A stretch of 11,566 nucleotides of DNA from an uncultured Gammaproteobacteria bacterium (GCA_905480065.1 CAJQOV010000162.1:1-11566), one strand, 5' to 3'; positions 1-6,644 are shown, counted from the stretch's first letter. Numbers and translations are program-made. Notes: generated from the letters alone by a model not told the origin.

Positions 1-348
1 CGCATCGATCCGTTCACCGGCAAGCTGGACCAGCACGACGGCATCGATGTGTCTGGCAAGGCCGGCGCCCCGGTGCTATCCATGGGTGACGGAATCGTGA
101 TCTGGTCCGGCGCACGTAACGGTTATGGCAAGCTGGTGGAAATCGATCACGGCAATGGCTACATCACGCGTTACGGGCATAACCGGAACCTGCTGGCACA
201 GACCGGGGACGCGATACACAAGGGCGAACCGGTTGCACTACTGGGCTCGACCGGACGCTCGACCGGTCCGCATGTGCATATCGAGGTGCTCCACGACGGC
301 AAACCTGTCAACCCGGCAAAGTTCCTGCACCGTAACGCACCTGACTGA
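1..348 (+). CDS. M23 family metallopeptidase (LytM-type), C-terminal part
   Basis: The frame is open from base 1 to a TGA at 346-348, giving 115 residues of a protein that starts before the window. It contains the zinc site of M23 peptidases: His12 and Asp16 in the pattern HDGID, a further His60 in YGHN, and the HxH pair His91/His93 in GPHVHIEV. This fold cleaves peptide cross-links of peptidoglycan in the periplasm. Members act as endopeptidases or, when metal ligands are missing, as activators of amidases. All ligands are present here, so an active enzyme is expected. The N-terminal part, which would show a signal peptide, coiled coil or LysM domain, lies outside the window, so I cannot choose between MepM-like, NlpD-like and other subfamilies. 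Confidence 0.93.
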   Translation, partial: RIDPFTGKLDQHDGIDVSGKAGAPVLSMGDGIVIWSGARNGYGKLVEIDHGNGYITRYGHNRNLLAQTGDAIHKGEPVALLGSTGRSTGPHVHIEVLHDGKPVNPAKFLHRNAPD

Positions 349-371
349 TCCCCTTCCGTGCCGGGCTGCAC

Positions 372-377
372 TATAAT
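372..377 (+). promoter_or_regulatory. Putative -10 box (TATAAT) upstream of the NERD gene
   Basis: A perfect TATAAT lies 29 bases before the ATG at 407, in the context CTATAATC. No good -35 hexamer is seen at 17 bases upstream. The same C-TATNAT-C context occurs before pdxH and before the lipase maturation factor gene, which makes a real promoter more likely. It would start transcription near 384 and serve the NERD gene independently of the peptidase gene. Confidence 0.45.
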
Positions 378-406
378 CTGCAGCCTTTACAAACCGACCA
401 TGCGTA

Positions 407-994
407 ATGCCGCAAGCCATCGAGACATTCCTGCACTCCTGGGGCCCGGATCCTGTCCCGTTGTACCTCGCGATAGCAGCACTGGCTGCATTCACCGTGC
501 TTGCCATTGCATCCCGCAATCGCATTGCAGGCTGGCGCGAGAATCGCCAGATTGCACAACTGATCCGCCGCCTCGGCGTGCGCTCGATACGCGGCCTGCG
601 GCTAGCGGACGGTACCGGCGGTGAAGTGACGCTGGATTACCTGCTGCTGACCCGCGACTGCCTGCTGGTGGTCGGCATCAAGCGCTACAGCGGGCTGATC
701 TTCGGTGGCCCGAAGATGGATCAGTGGACCCAGGTGATCAACCGGGTCAGCTACAAGTTCCGGAATCCGGATGAATACCTGCTGCGCCAGGTCAATGCCG
801 TGCGCGCTCTGGTTCCGGGCGTGGAGGTAAGGGGTATCCACCTGTTCACCCACAGCGCGCGGTTCACCAGGGACAAGCCGGCCAATGTGCTGTCCACCCG
901 TGATCTCGGGCTGTTGCCAAAACGCGCGCGGCTGAAGGAAATCCCGGACCTGCTGCGCAAGGCGTGGGAACAGCTGCACGACTCGCTATCCTGA
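407..994 (+). CDS. Membrane-anchored NERD-domain protein with altered active site
   Basis: This 195-residue protein has a hydrophobic segment at about residues 17-36 followed by basic residues, so it is probably a single-pass inner-membrane protein with a cytoplasmic domain. Residues 72-135 match the nuclease-related NERD domain: Glu73 and Asp77 before a hydrophobic strand, the stretch VVGIKRYSG, Trp107 and Gln109, then NP at 120-121 and Gln128. NERD belongs to the restriction-endonuclease-like superfamily, whose core normally reads D...ExK. Here Lys92 is kept, but the position of the glutamate is Gly90 (GGC), so nuclease activity is doubtful. No clear ribosome site precedes the ATG. It lies 58 bases after the peptidase gene and has its own -10-like box. 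The molecular role of most NERD proteins is unknown. Confidence 0.8.
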   Translation: MPQAIETFLHSWGPDPVPLYLAIAALAAFTVLAIASRNRIAGWRENRQIAQLIRRLGVRSIRGLRLADGTGGEVTLDYLLLTRDCLLVVGIKRYSGLIFGGPKMDQWTQVINRVSYKFRNPDEYLLRQVNAVRALVPGVEVRGIHLFTHSARFTRDKPANVLSTRDLGLLPKRARLKEIPDLLRKAWEQLHDSLS

Positions 995-1271
995 CTCGCC
1001 GGCCGGTTAGTTCGATCATGCCAGTGCTGCGGTTGCGCAAATCGATGGCGCTGCAAGGAGCGATCATCGACGGCGATAGACGAGACGCCTTGCAGATCGC
1101 CCCGGCAAGGCGCACCCGCGGTTACCAGTTGCCGGCATGCCGGGCCTGCAACCGCGCCATCACCAGCAAGGGGGCGTTGCGCAAGCCCGTCATGCGCGCG
1201 GGCGCGCTAATCCAGTGCTCGCGGAATCGGCCGGTAACCGCTTGCGCGCCGCTGACTGGTTCAGGGCTTGT
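995..1271. other. Intergenic stretch with a decayed repeat and one hairpin
   Basis: No convincing gene is seen in these 277 bases. They contain a decayed REP copy (1052-1077) and a hairpin made of CGCCTTGC (1086-1093) and GCAAGGCG (1105-1112), with an 11-base loop. The hairpin has no T-run, so it is not a typical intrinsic terminator. It lies between convergent genes (NERD on plus, GIY-YIG-like on minus), a usual place for such elements. Confidence 0.5.
1052..1077 (+). repeat. Decayed REP element
   Basis: The 26 bases align with the plus-type half of the REP units at 3264-3506. They keep AGGAGCG, the loop region TCATCGAC and the terminal GCGAT, but carry two substitutions within the stem and a changed start (TGCAAGG instead of TGTAGG). 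The stem is therefore weakened. This is probably an old copy of the same family. It is short enough that some doubt remains. Confidence 0.45.
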
Positions 1272-1658
1272 TTAATTCTGCCACACGGCAAACCCCTGCC
1301 GGCGCAGCCACTCCGCCAGCGCCGCCTCCTGCTCTGCATCCGGCACTTCCGCATTAGCAGCAAAGCCGTCCAGCAATTCCTGGGCCAGTTCGACGCCAAA
1401 ACGATGGGGGTACTTGCTGCTGCGGTAGCCCAGCATGTGTTGCTCGAACCGGTCGCCGGGTTCATGAATGGTCATGCCTACGTAGACACAGGGCATCCCC
1501 TCGATATAGCCCGGGTTTTGCTGGCGAAAGTCACGGTCCCACAGCACTTCCGGGTCCAGCGTGATGACGTAGAGGTTACGGCGCTTGCGGCCCCTGCCGG
1601 CACGGCGCGCCTTGTTCTGCCAGAGCAGGATTTTTTGGTCCCGTTCCAGGTCATCCAT
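1272..1658 (-). CDS. GIY-YIG nuclease-like protein
   Basis: This 128-residue protein carries the marks of a small GIY-YIG-like family. A first strand LYVITLD at 29-35 replaces GIY, and CVYVGMT at 57-63 replaces YIG. It is followed by Arg70 and His74 in RFEQH. Near the end Glu109 and Glu111 lie in a helix before the final RRQGFAVWQN. The fold is found in homing endonucleases, UvrC and Slx1. Small stand-alone members of this kind are common in marine and environmental proteobacteria and have no assigned job that I know of. The N-terminal 28 residues are basic (KARRAGRGRKRR) and may contact nucleic acid. The ATG at 1658 is divergent from pdxH, with 101 bases between the two starts. Whether it cuts DNA cannot be told from sequence. 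Confidence 0.75.
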   Translation of the reverse strand: MDDLERDQKILLWQNKARRAGRGRKRRNLYVITLDPEVLWDRDFRQQNPGYIEGMPCVYVGMTIHEPGDRFEQHMLGYRSSKYPHRFGVELAQELLDGFAANAEVPDAEQEAALAEWLRRQGFAVWQN

Positions 1659-1703
1659 GCACCGAGTGTACTACCGGGCTACGGAAAAGGGCACGGTCTG
1701 CGC

Positions 1704-1709
1704 TATTAT
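1704..1709 (+). promoter_or_regulatory. Putative -10 box (TATTAT) for pdxH
   Basis: TATTAT in the context CTATTATC lies 50 bases before the pdxH ATG, inside the divergent gap between the GIY-YIG-like gene and pdxH. No good -35 is seen. It shares its flanking bases with the -10-like boxes at 372 and 7921. Confidence 0.4.
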
Positions 1710-1759
1710 CGCCAGGCAATCCCGTCAACCCATGCCGCACGAACTGATGAGAATCCCGC

Positions 1760-2401
1760 ATGACACAGACATCCGACGAATTACGTCACCAATGGATGAA
1801 CGAAGGCCTGTCGCTCGAAGCACTCGATGCCAGCCCGTTCCGGCAGTTCGAACACTGGTACTCCCAGGCCATCGACTCCGGCATCGCGGAGCCCAACTCC
1901 ATGAGTCTTGCCACGGTCGACGCCACCGGTCAGCCGCATGCGCGAACCGTACTGCTCAAATTGTATGACACACAGGGTTTCGTGTTCTTCACCAACTACG
2001 AGAGCGACAAGGCAAGGCAGATCGATAGCAAACCGAAGGTCGCGCTGTTGTTCCCGTGGGTGGCACTGGGAAGACAGGTCAGGATCAACGGCAACGCCGC
2101 GAGAATTCCCCTGCATGAATCGGCCAGTTACTTCGCCACACGACCGCGCGGCAGCCAGATCGGCGCCTGGGCCTCACCGCAGAGCCAGGTGATCACAACC
2201 CGTTCCCTGCTGGAGGCACGCTTCGATGAAATGAAGCGCAAATTTGCCCACGGCGAAATTCCGCTGCCGTCATTCTGGGGCGGCTATCGCGTAGTGCCGG
2301 ATTCGATCGAGTTCTGGCAGGCGCGCGAAAACCGGCTGCACGACCGCTTCCTGTATACCCGGCAGGGTGAGGAATGGAGCATCGAGCGCCGTGCGCCGTA
2401 G
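1760..2401 (+). CDS. pdxH: Pyridoxamine/pyridoxine 5'-phosphate oxidase
   Basis: PdxH uses FMN and oxygen to turn pyridoxine or pyridoxamine 5'-phosphate into pyridoxal 5'-phosphate, the last step of de novo vitamin B6 synthesis and part of salvage. The 213-residue protein lines up over its whole length with the E. coli enzyme (218 residues). Landmarks are RTVLLK at 62-67, VALLFPW at 94-100, the block RPRGSQIGAWAS at 128-139, the strand LPSFWGGYRV at 169-178, and RLHDRFLY at 192-199. That last block holds the arginine and histidine that contact the substrate. The C terminus reads RRAP where E. coli has RLAP. The ATG gives the expected N terminus, though the ribosome site (around GATGAG) is weak. 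It is probably transcribed alone. Confidence 0.97.
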   Translation: MTQTSDELRHQWMNEGLSLEALDASPFRQFEHWYSQAIDSGIAEPNSMSLATVDATGQPHARTVLLKLYDTQGFVFFTNYESDKARQIDSKPKVALLFPWVALGRQVRINGNAARIPLHESASYFATRPRGSQIGAWASPQSQVITTRSLLEARFDEMKRKFAHGEIPLPSFWGGYRVVPDSIEFWQARENRLHDRFLYTRQGEEWSIERRAP

Positions 2402-2523
2402 CATCGCCTGCAGCTGTGCATGCAGCACTGCATCCCAGCACAGCCGTAAAAATCCGTAGCCCTGTCAGTGAGTTCATTTATATTGCAACTTGCACGACGG
2501 GTGAACAATCGGCACTGACTGGC

Positions 2524-2555
2524 GCTGCTGCAGCGATAGCTGCACCTGCAGCAGC
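2524..2555. other. Hairpin in the gap after pdxH
   Basis: GCTGCTGCAG (2524-2533) and CTGCAGCAGC (2546-2555) form a perfect 10-bp stem with a 12-base loop. No T-run follows on either strand, so it is not a classical intrinsic terminator, but it may still slow transcription or protect the pdxH mRNA end. The rest of the 263-base gap between pdxH and the next gene shows no gene. A TATATT at 2479-2484 could be a -10 box but has no partner -35. Confidence 0.45.
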
Positions 2556-2664
2556 GGCCATCGAACGCGATATGCACAGGGACAATCCTTGCCCGTCATC
2601 ATCAAAGGCATTGCCGAAAAGCTCTCGGTGAGCAACACTGGTTGCGTATTCCGGAGTCAGTCCA

Positions 2665-3267
2665 ATGCACCTCCAGGCACTTGAAGTCACCGACCACACC
2701 AATGCCAGCGCTGCTATTGCGTTTGTGCAGCACAAGCTGTCCGGTTATGACATGCACCTGCTCGACTGGGTGCGCATTAACCCGATGACCCATGCGCAGC
2801 ACGCCCCTGAACCCGGCGGCCAGATACCTCCGGTAACGCTGAGTACCTGCTGGATGCCACGCGAAAACAAACCGGGAATCACCACACCCCAACCGGAACA
2901 CATGTACCGCATCAAGGTGAATGTGTGGCAGGGCAGTGATTATCCTGCCGAGGAAATGCACTGGGGACGCGTGCCGGCATTCCCGATCCGGCGCCGCAAT
3001 ATTCCCGATCGTTACACCACGCTGGGCCTGTGCAGGTGGCGCTACCCGGACCGGCTGGCCGCGACGGTGCATGCACTGGCCCGCCCGCTGTTTCTCTACC
3101 TGGCCAGCACGCACCAGGTAGCGCTGGAGCCAAGCGAAAGCAATGCCAGCGCCTGGGGCCATCGCTGGCTCGCGGAATGGTTACGCAGCCACGGACAGTT
3201 GCAGGAGGCCGAGGCAGTGGTGACCCAGCTCATGCAGTGGACCTTGATCCAGAGCAAGGGACTGTAG
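2665..3267 (+). CDS. Hypothetical protein, about 200 residues
   Basis: I do not recognise this protein. It has 200 residues, no signal peptide and no clear membrane segment, and is rich in Trp, His, Pro and Arg. The middle (about residues 82-100) reads like a beta strand region, with HMYRIKVNVWQGSDYP. The C-terminal third (about 132-195) looks helical, with ARPLFLYLAS and HRWLAEWLRSHGQLQEAEAV. A GGAG at 2653-2656 sits 8 bases before the ATG, which fixes the start well. The stop codon TAG (3265-3267) is part of the GTAG that opens a REP element, so the present C terminus was set by that repeat or just touches it. The opposite strand is open over much of this stretch, but that frame has no ribosome site or recognisable domain. 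Confidence 0.7.
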   Translation: MHLQALEVTDHTNASAAIAFVQHKLSGYDMHLLDWVRINPMTHAQHAPEPGGQIPPVTLSTCWMPRENKPGITTPQPEHMYRIKVNVWQGSDYPAEEMHWGRVPAFPIRRRNIPDRYTTLGLCRWRYPDRLAATVHALARPLFLYLASTHQVALEPSESNASAWGHRWLAEWLRSHGQLQEAEAVVTQLMQWTLIQSKGL

Positions 3268-3506
3268 GAGCGGTCAGCGACCGCGAATGGGTGTGTGCGT
3301 GCGGCCATCGCGCTTGACAAGCGCTCCTACAAATACCCCCCCCGGCACCTTGCTTGTAGGAGCGGTCATCGACCGCGAATGACCTCGTGCGAGAATCTAT
3401 CGCGCTTGATAAGCGCTCCTGCAATAAAGCCAGGCTCCTGTAGGAGCGGTCATCGACCGCGAATGGCTCCGTGCCGGCATTCATCGCGCTTGGCAAGCGC
3501 TCCTGC
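3264..3506. repeat. Cluster of three 67-bp paired REP (BIME) units
   Basis: Three units occupy 3264-3330, 3356-3422 and 3440-3506, each exactly 67 bases. Each starts with GTAGGA and a small hairpin, GCGGTC-3 nt-GACCGC. An 18-base spacer with GTGC at its positions 7-10 in all three follows. A second, inverted element closes the unit: GCGCTT-3 nt-AAGCGC, then TCCTAC in unit 1 or TCCTGC in units 2 and 3. The outer ends GTAGGAGCG/CGCTCCTAC can also pair with each other. The 5' GTAG plus imperfect palindrome is the hallmark of REPs mobilised by RAYT (TnpA-REP) transposases, and inverted pairs are called BIMEs. Loops and spacers vary while stems are kept. The cluster sits between convergent genes. 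No RAYT gene is in the window. Confidence 0.88.
3336..3351. repeat. C8-CGGCACCTT-type linker shared with the right-end REP cluster
   Basis: Between units 1 and 2, a run of eight C is followed by GGCACCTT. The reverse complement of exactly these 16 bases is found at 11540-11555, again between two REP ends. The linker is thus part of a larger repeated module and not random filler. Confidence 0.75.
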
Positions 3507-3536
3507 AACAATCGGTGGCAGGTGCGGAACAAGTGG

Positions 3537-4019
3537 CTAATACCGCCCACCTGTTTTGGTGATGTAATTCGACAGCTGCTGCCTCTCGGCATTCATGCGC
3601 ATCAGATTGAGATGCGTGATACGGAACAGGCCACGCATAAACTTGTAAACCACGCGCGGGTGCGTCTCCAGCAGCGACTCGAAATCCTCCGGCTCCAGCG
3701 TATAGACCACGCTGTCGCCGACTGCCGTGAGCGTTGCCTGGCGCGGAGCCATATCCACAAATGCGCGCGTACCGGCACATTCACCAGGCGTCATTTTGTA
3801 CAGCGTGGTGTTTTTGCCACTGATTTCGTTGCTTACCGCCAGCGCTCCTGATGCCAGGACAAACAACGTCCTGGTCGTGTCGCCTTCCCTGACCAGCACT
3901 TCTCCATCACCGAGCCGCACCACACCCATCAACCGGGTCAGCACAACGCACTCCTCCGCAGTCAGGTCTTTCCCCAGCGAGGAATTCTCCATGGACTGGC
4001 AATTTGCATTTTCGGTCAT
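3537..4019 (-). CDS. Cyclic-nucleotide-binding domain protein without DNA-binding domain
   Basis: With the ATG at 4019 the protein has 160 residues. It has the beta-roll of the CRP/FNR sensor domain: GDGEVLVREGD, then LFVLASGALAVS, then the phosphate-binding cassette, where Gly-Glu (in TPGECAG) and Arg in RQAT are kept. A long helix follows (about residues 120-155), but the chain stops where a helix-turn-helix would begin. It may therefore bind cAMP, c-di-GMP or another nucleotide and act through a protein partner, or bind no ligand. The frame stays open to 4082, but the in-frame ATG at 4019 has AAAGG upstream and gives the usual N terminus. It lies 85 bases after ttcA on the same strand, with a likely promoter of its own. 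Confidence 0.8.
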   Translation of the reverse strand: MTENANCQSMENSSLGKDLTAEECVVLTRLMGVVRLGDGEVLVREGDTTRTLFVLASGALAVSNEISGKNTTLYKMTPGECAGTRAFVDMAPRQATLTAVGDSVVYTLEPEDFESLLETHPRVVYKFMRGLFRITHLNLMRMNAERQQLSNYITKTGGRY

Positions 4020-4059
4020 AAGTATTGGCCTTTGCATGATGAATATGTGATTACTGACT

Positions 4060-4065
4060 AGTATA
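4060..4065 (-). promoter_or_regulatory. Putative -10 box (TATACT) for the cNMP-domain gene
   Basis: On the minus strand TATACT lies 40 bases upstream of the ATG at 4019, in an AT-rich patch between ttcA and this gene. No clear -35 is seen at the right distance, so support is modest. Confidence 0.35.
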
Positions 4066-4104
4066 AGACCCGCAAACTGCACTTTTCCAGCAGCGCCGTC
4101 CGGT

Positions 4105-4896
4105 TCAGCCAGGCCCCTGCGGCAAACCTGCCCCCATCAAGGGCTTCAGCGTGGTAAGCAAGGTTCTGAACAACCCGGGGTTCTGCTCCTCCTCCCGGGC
4201 CAGCAGTTGCTTCATGTGCTGGCGTTGCATCGGCCTGGCGAAACAGGCCGGACAGGAATCGGGAACCACCGGCAAGCCGTTATTGCATGCGAAATCACGC
4301 GTCATGCGCTCGCGCGCATAGACCAGCGGACGAATGATGCGCAGGTCACCGTCATCGTTCACGTAGTGTGCCTTCATGGTCTGCAGGCGACCGCCGTGAA
4401 AGGCCGACATCAGGAAACTCTCGGCCAGGTCATCAAGGTGTTGCCCCAGCGCAATCACGTTAAAGTTGTGCTCGCGTGCCGTCTGGTAGATGAAGCCGCG
4501 CTTGAGCCGTGAGCAAAACGCACAATAGGAAGGCCGCCCCATGTGCTGCCGGGCCAGCTCCATGATCGGCTTGCGCACGTAGTGATACTCCACACCCAGC
4601 TCCGCGAGGTACGGGATCATCGGTGACGGGTCATAATCACCCGCCTGCGGGTCGATGGTGACGGCGCCGAAAGCAAACCGGATCGGCGCACGAGTCCGGA
4701 AATATTCCAGCAGGTGCAGCAGGGTCAGGGAATCCTTGCCACCGGACAGCCCCAGCAGGATACGGTCGCCGGAACGGATCATGCCGAAATCGGCAATCGC
4801 ACGACCCGCCCCGGAGACCAATGCCTTCGACGGCTTGATGAACCGGTGCATGGCCGATGACGGAATTGCAGATTGAAGCGGCGCAACCATGGACAC
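4105..4896 (-). CDS. ttcA: tRNA 2-thiocytidine(32) synthetase TtcA
   Basis: TtcA is a cytoplasmic iron-sulfur enzyme that uses ATP to activate cytidine 32 of certain tRNAs and replaces its oxygen with sulfur. The 263-residue protein shows the PP-loop SGGKDS at 51-56, a CxxC at 125-128 within SYCAFCSRLKRG, the GQHLDDLAES motif at 151-160, and a second CxxC at 215-218 followed by the family helix RPMQRQHMKQLL. These match the Fe-S ligands and the overall length of characterised TtcA. The chosen start is GTG (4894-4896), with GGAAG ten bases upstream. An ATG two codons later is also possible, and family alignment begins only near residue 16. It lies 59 bases after hipA on the same strand, so it may receive read-through from hipBA. 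Confidence 0.92.
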   Translation of the reverse strand: MSMVAPLQSAIPSSAMHRFIKPSKALVSGAGRAIADFGMIRSGDRILLGLSGGKDSLTLLHLLEYFRTRAPIRFAFGAVTIDPQAGDYDPSPMIPYLAELGVEYHYVRKPIMELARQHMGRPSYCAFCSRLKRGFIYQTAREHNFNVIALGQHLDDLAESFLMSAFHGGRLQTMKAHYVNDDGDLRIIRPLVYARERMTRDFACNNGLPVVPDSCPACFARPMQRQHMKQLLAREEEQNPGLFRTLLTTLKPLMGAGLPQGPG

Positions 4897-4955
4897 AAGA
4901 TACCCGCTTCCGGCCCGGCTTGCTATTGGCTGACCCGCTTACGATCGTGCTTGCA

Positions 4956-6263
4956 TCAGCGCAGGAGATCGAGTCGCAGCACCCGCTGGATACGCTGCTG
5001 CCAGTCTGCCGGTACGCCCGCGGTTTCTGCATAATCGCACCAGCGTGCAACCACCTCCTGCACCTCGCCGACGATCGTCCCGGCACGGCCACGCTTCATC
5101 CCGGCGAGCTTCGCGCAGGCGTCAAAATCCTCCAGCAAAAACCCGTCGCGTTTACCGTTCAGCGTCATCTGGTGAGAGGCGGTCCAGCTGCCGTGCGGGT
5201 TGTAGCTATAGGTCATATCAAACGCCGGCGCCAGCGACCAGTGACCGGCCTTGTCCATCAGGAAGGCAATATTCTTGACGTGATCGTCCTGGTTGCGGCC
5301 GATGATATTGAACACCATGCGCCGGAACTGCTGCTCGGTCGAGCCCATCGGCAAACCCAGCTGCCGGATCACCTGCAGCGCCTGCTCATAGCTGTTGGCC
5401 CCGGCGTCGTTGAAATCGTAGTGCGCCAGCGCGCCGAGCGATTGCATGTGCAATTTCTCGCCACCGGGCAAGCGGTCAAAGCGCCGCGTCATGAAATGAC
5501 GCCGGCCGTTTTCCTCGAACAGGCGTGATGCGCCGATCTCGATAGCACAATCCTGCGCCATCAGATTATAGGCGTACTCGATGGCGCCGTAGCCCTGCGG
5601 GTCTTCCAGTTCCTTGTCCCTGTTACCGCGCACACCGTCGAACTTGAGCAGCCAGTATTCGAAACCCTCACCGGCCGGTACCTGGCCGGACCGCACCTCG
5701 TTGGTTGCCGGGTTCCACGCGATCACCGCCTTCGCGCGTGCACCACCGGCGGAAGTACCAACACGCAGGATATCGGTCAGCGCCTGCTCATCGTGGTCAC
5801 CGTCCAGCGCAACCTGCAATTCCCGGCGTTGCGTGAGGATGTCCGAAGCCAGCCGCACCAGGCTGTCGATCTCGATGCGATTGGCCTGCCGCGCCCGCGG
5901 ACCCATGGCCGGCGCATATTCCAGTGCGCCCATACCGCGTGCCCCGGTATACAACAGGCGTTCCACGGCATTGAACGATGCAGGACTACGCCCCTGCATC
6001 GTCAGCCAGGCATCGATCAGTGCATTACCGAAACGGTCCGGCAGGGAATCGGCAAGCAGTCCCGGCAAGCCGTGAAAACTTTGCCGTGACAGTGCAGCAA
6101 ACCGATACACCCGCGTCGACAACGGCATGGCAAGCGGCGCGACCTCGATGCCGCTGCCAGTGAACGCGGGATCATATTCAAAGGCCGCGACATCACTACC
6201 GGTTGCCAGCGACACCGCGCCGATGGTGCGGCCCCACATCCGGACCTCGGCGATGGTGGTCAT
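4956..6263 (-). CDS. hipA: HipA-family serine/threonine kinase toxin
   Basis: HipA toxins are kinases. E. coli HipA phosphorylates glutamyl-tRNA synthetase, which halts translation and favours persistence. The 435-residue protein has the usual length. The N-terminal beta domain (about 1-110) includes GLPGLLADSLPDRFGN at 65-80. The flexible phosphate-binding loop TSAGGARAK is at 170-178, with Ser171 at the place of the autophosphorylated Ser150 of E. coli HipA. The ATP lysine is Lys207 in YWLLKF. The catalytic block GRNQDDHVKN is at 322-331, with Asp326 as likely base, and the metal-binding Asp349 lies in APAFDMTYS. All expected residues are present, so the toxin looks functional. Its ATG overlaps the hipB stop by 4 bases (ATGA), a sign of translational coupling. 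Confidence 0.95.
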   Translation of the reverse strand: MTTIAEVRMWGRTIGAVSLATGSDVAAFEYDPAFTGSGIEVAPLAMPLSTRVYRFAALSRQSFHGLPGLLADSLPDRFGNALIDAWLTMQGRSPASFNAVERLLYTGARGMGALEYAPAMGPRARQANRIEIDSLVRLASDILTQRRELQVALDGDHDEQALTDILRVGTSAGGARAKAVIAWNPATNEVRSGQVPAGEGFEYWLLKFDGVRGNRDKELEDPQGYGAIEYAYNLMAQDCAIEIGASRLFEENGRRHFMTRRFDRLPGGEKLHMQSLGALAHYDFNDAGANSYEQALQVIRQLGLPMGSTEQQFRRMVFNIIGRNQDDHVKNIAFLMDKAGHWSLAPAFDMTYSYNPHGSWTASHQMTLNGKRDGFLLEDFDACAKLAGMKRGRAGTIVGEVQEVVARWCDYAETAGVPADWQQRIQRVLRLDLLR

Positions 6264-6607
6264 GCGTCGTCATCCCACGACCATGGCTCATCCGCCCCCG
6301 CCGCGGGCTTCGACGAGGCACGTTGCCGTTGCTTGCCCTTCAGCTGCAGCAGTTCCATCGGCCGTGGTCCGGCCTCCGGTAGCAGCTGTTCCAGCCCGGG
6401 CAACAGCTCCAGTACACGGAAGATACGGATCAGGCTCAACAACTGCGCCGATGCGCCGGCCTCGACGCGCTCTACCGTGCGCTTGGCCACACCGGCCTGC
6501 TCGGCCAGTGCGGCCTGGGTCAGTTGCAGATCGAGCCGGCGCCGCGCCACGCGTGTGCCGAGTTCGCCCAGAATGGCTGTATCGGAGAGGAGATGGTCAA
6601 TTTTCAT
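6260..6607 (-). CDS. hipB: HipB-family antitoxin, XRE-type repressor
   Basis: The protein has about 115 residues from the ATG at 6607. An in-frame GTG at 6616 is an alternative, and neither start has a good ribosome site. A helix-turn-helix of the Cro/C1 (XRE) type spans about residues 14-70, with LTQAALAEQAGVAKRTVERV as helices 2 and 3. HipB proteins bind HipA and repress their own operon. A tail of about 45 residues follows. It is basic and low in complexity (KGKQRQRASSKP), then ends in acidic and tryptophan-rich residues (WSWDDD). The total is longer than the 88 residues of E. coli HipB. In E. coli the unstructured C terminus with its last tryptophan directs degradation by Lon, so this tail may serve the same purpose. 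Confidence 0.92.
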   Translation of the reverse strand: MKIDHLLSDTAILGELGTRVARRRLDLQLTQAALAEQAGVAKRTVERVEAGASAQLLSLIRIFRVLELLPGLEQLLPEAGPRPMELLQLKGKQRQRASSKPAAGADEPWSWDDDA

Positions 6608-6644
6608 AGTCGCCACTTTTGACGGGTTACACGAAGTGAATACT

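Noticed and set aside
964..1275. Open frame of about 103 residues on plus, with a CRAC-type cysteine pair
   Set aside because: It starts inside the NERD gene end in another frame, runs across a decayed REP and a hairpin, has no ribosome site and matches no family I know.
2602..3162. 186-residue open frame on minus
   Set aside because: It overlaps the plus-strand gene at 2665-3267, which has the better ribosome site and more protein-like composition. Some doubt remains because neither is a known family.
3264..3506. CRISPR array
   Set aside because: Three evenly built repeats are present, but each unit is itself an inverted pair, linkers are 25 and 17 bases with no spacer-like regularity, and no cas genes are in the window. 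REP pairs explain it better.
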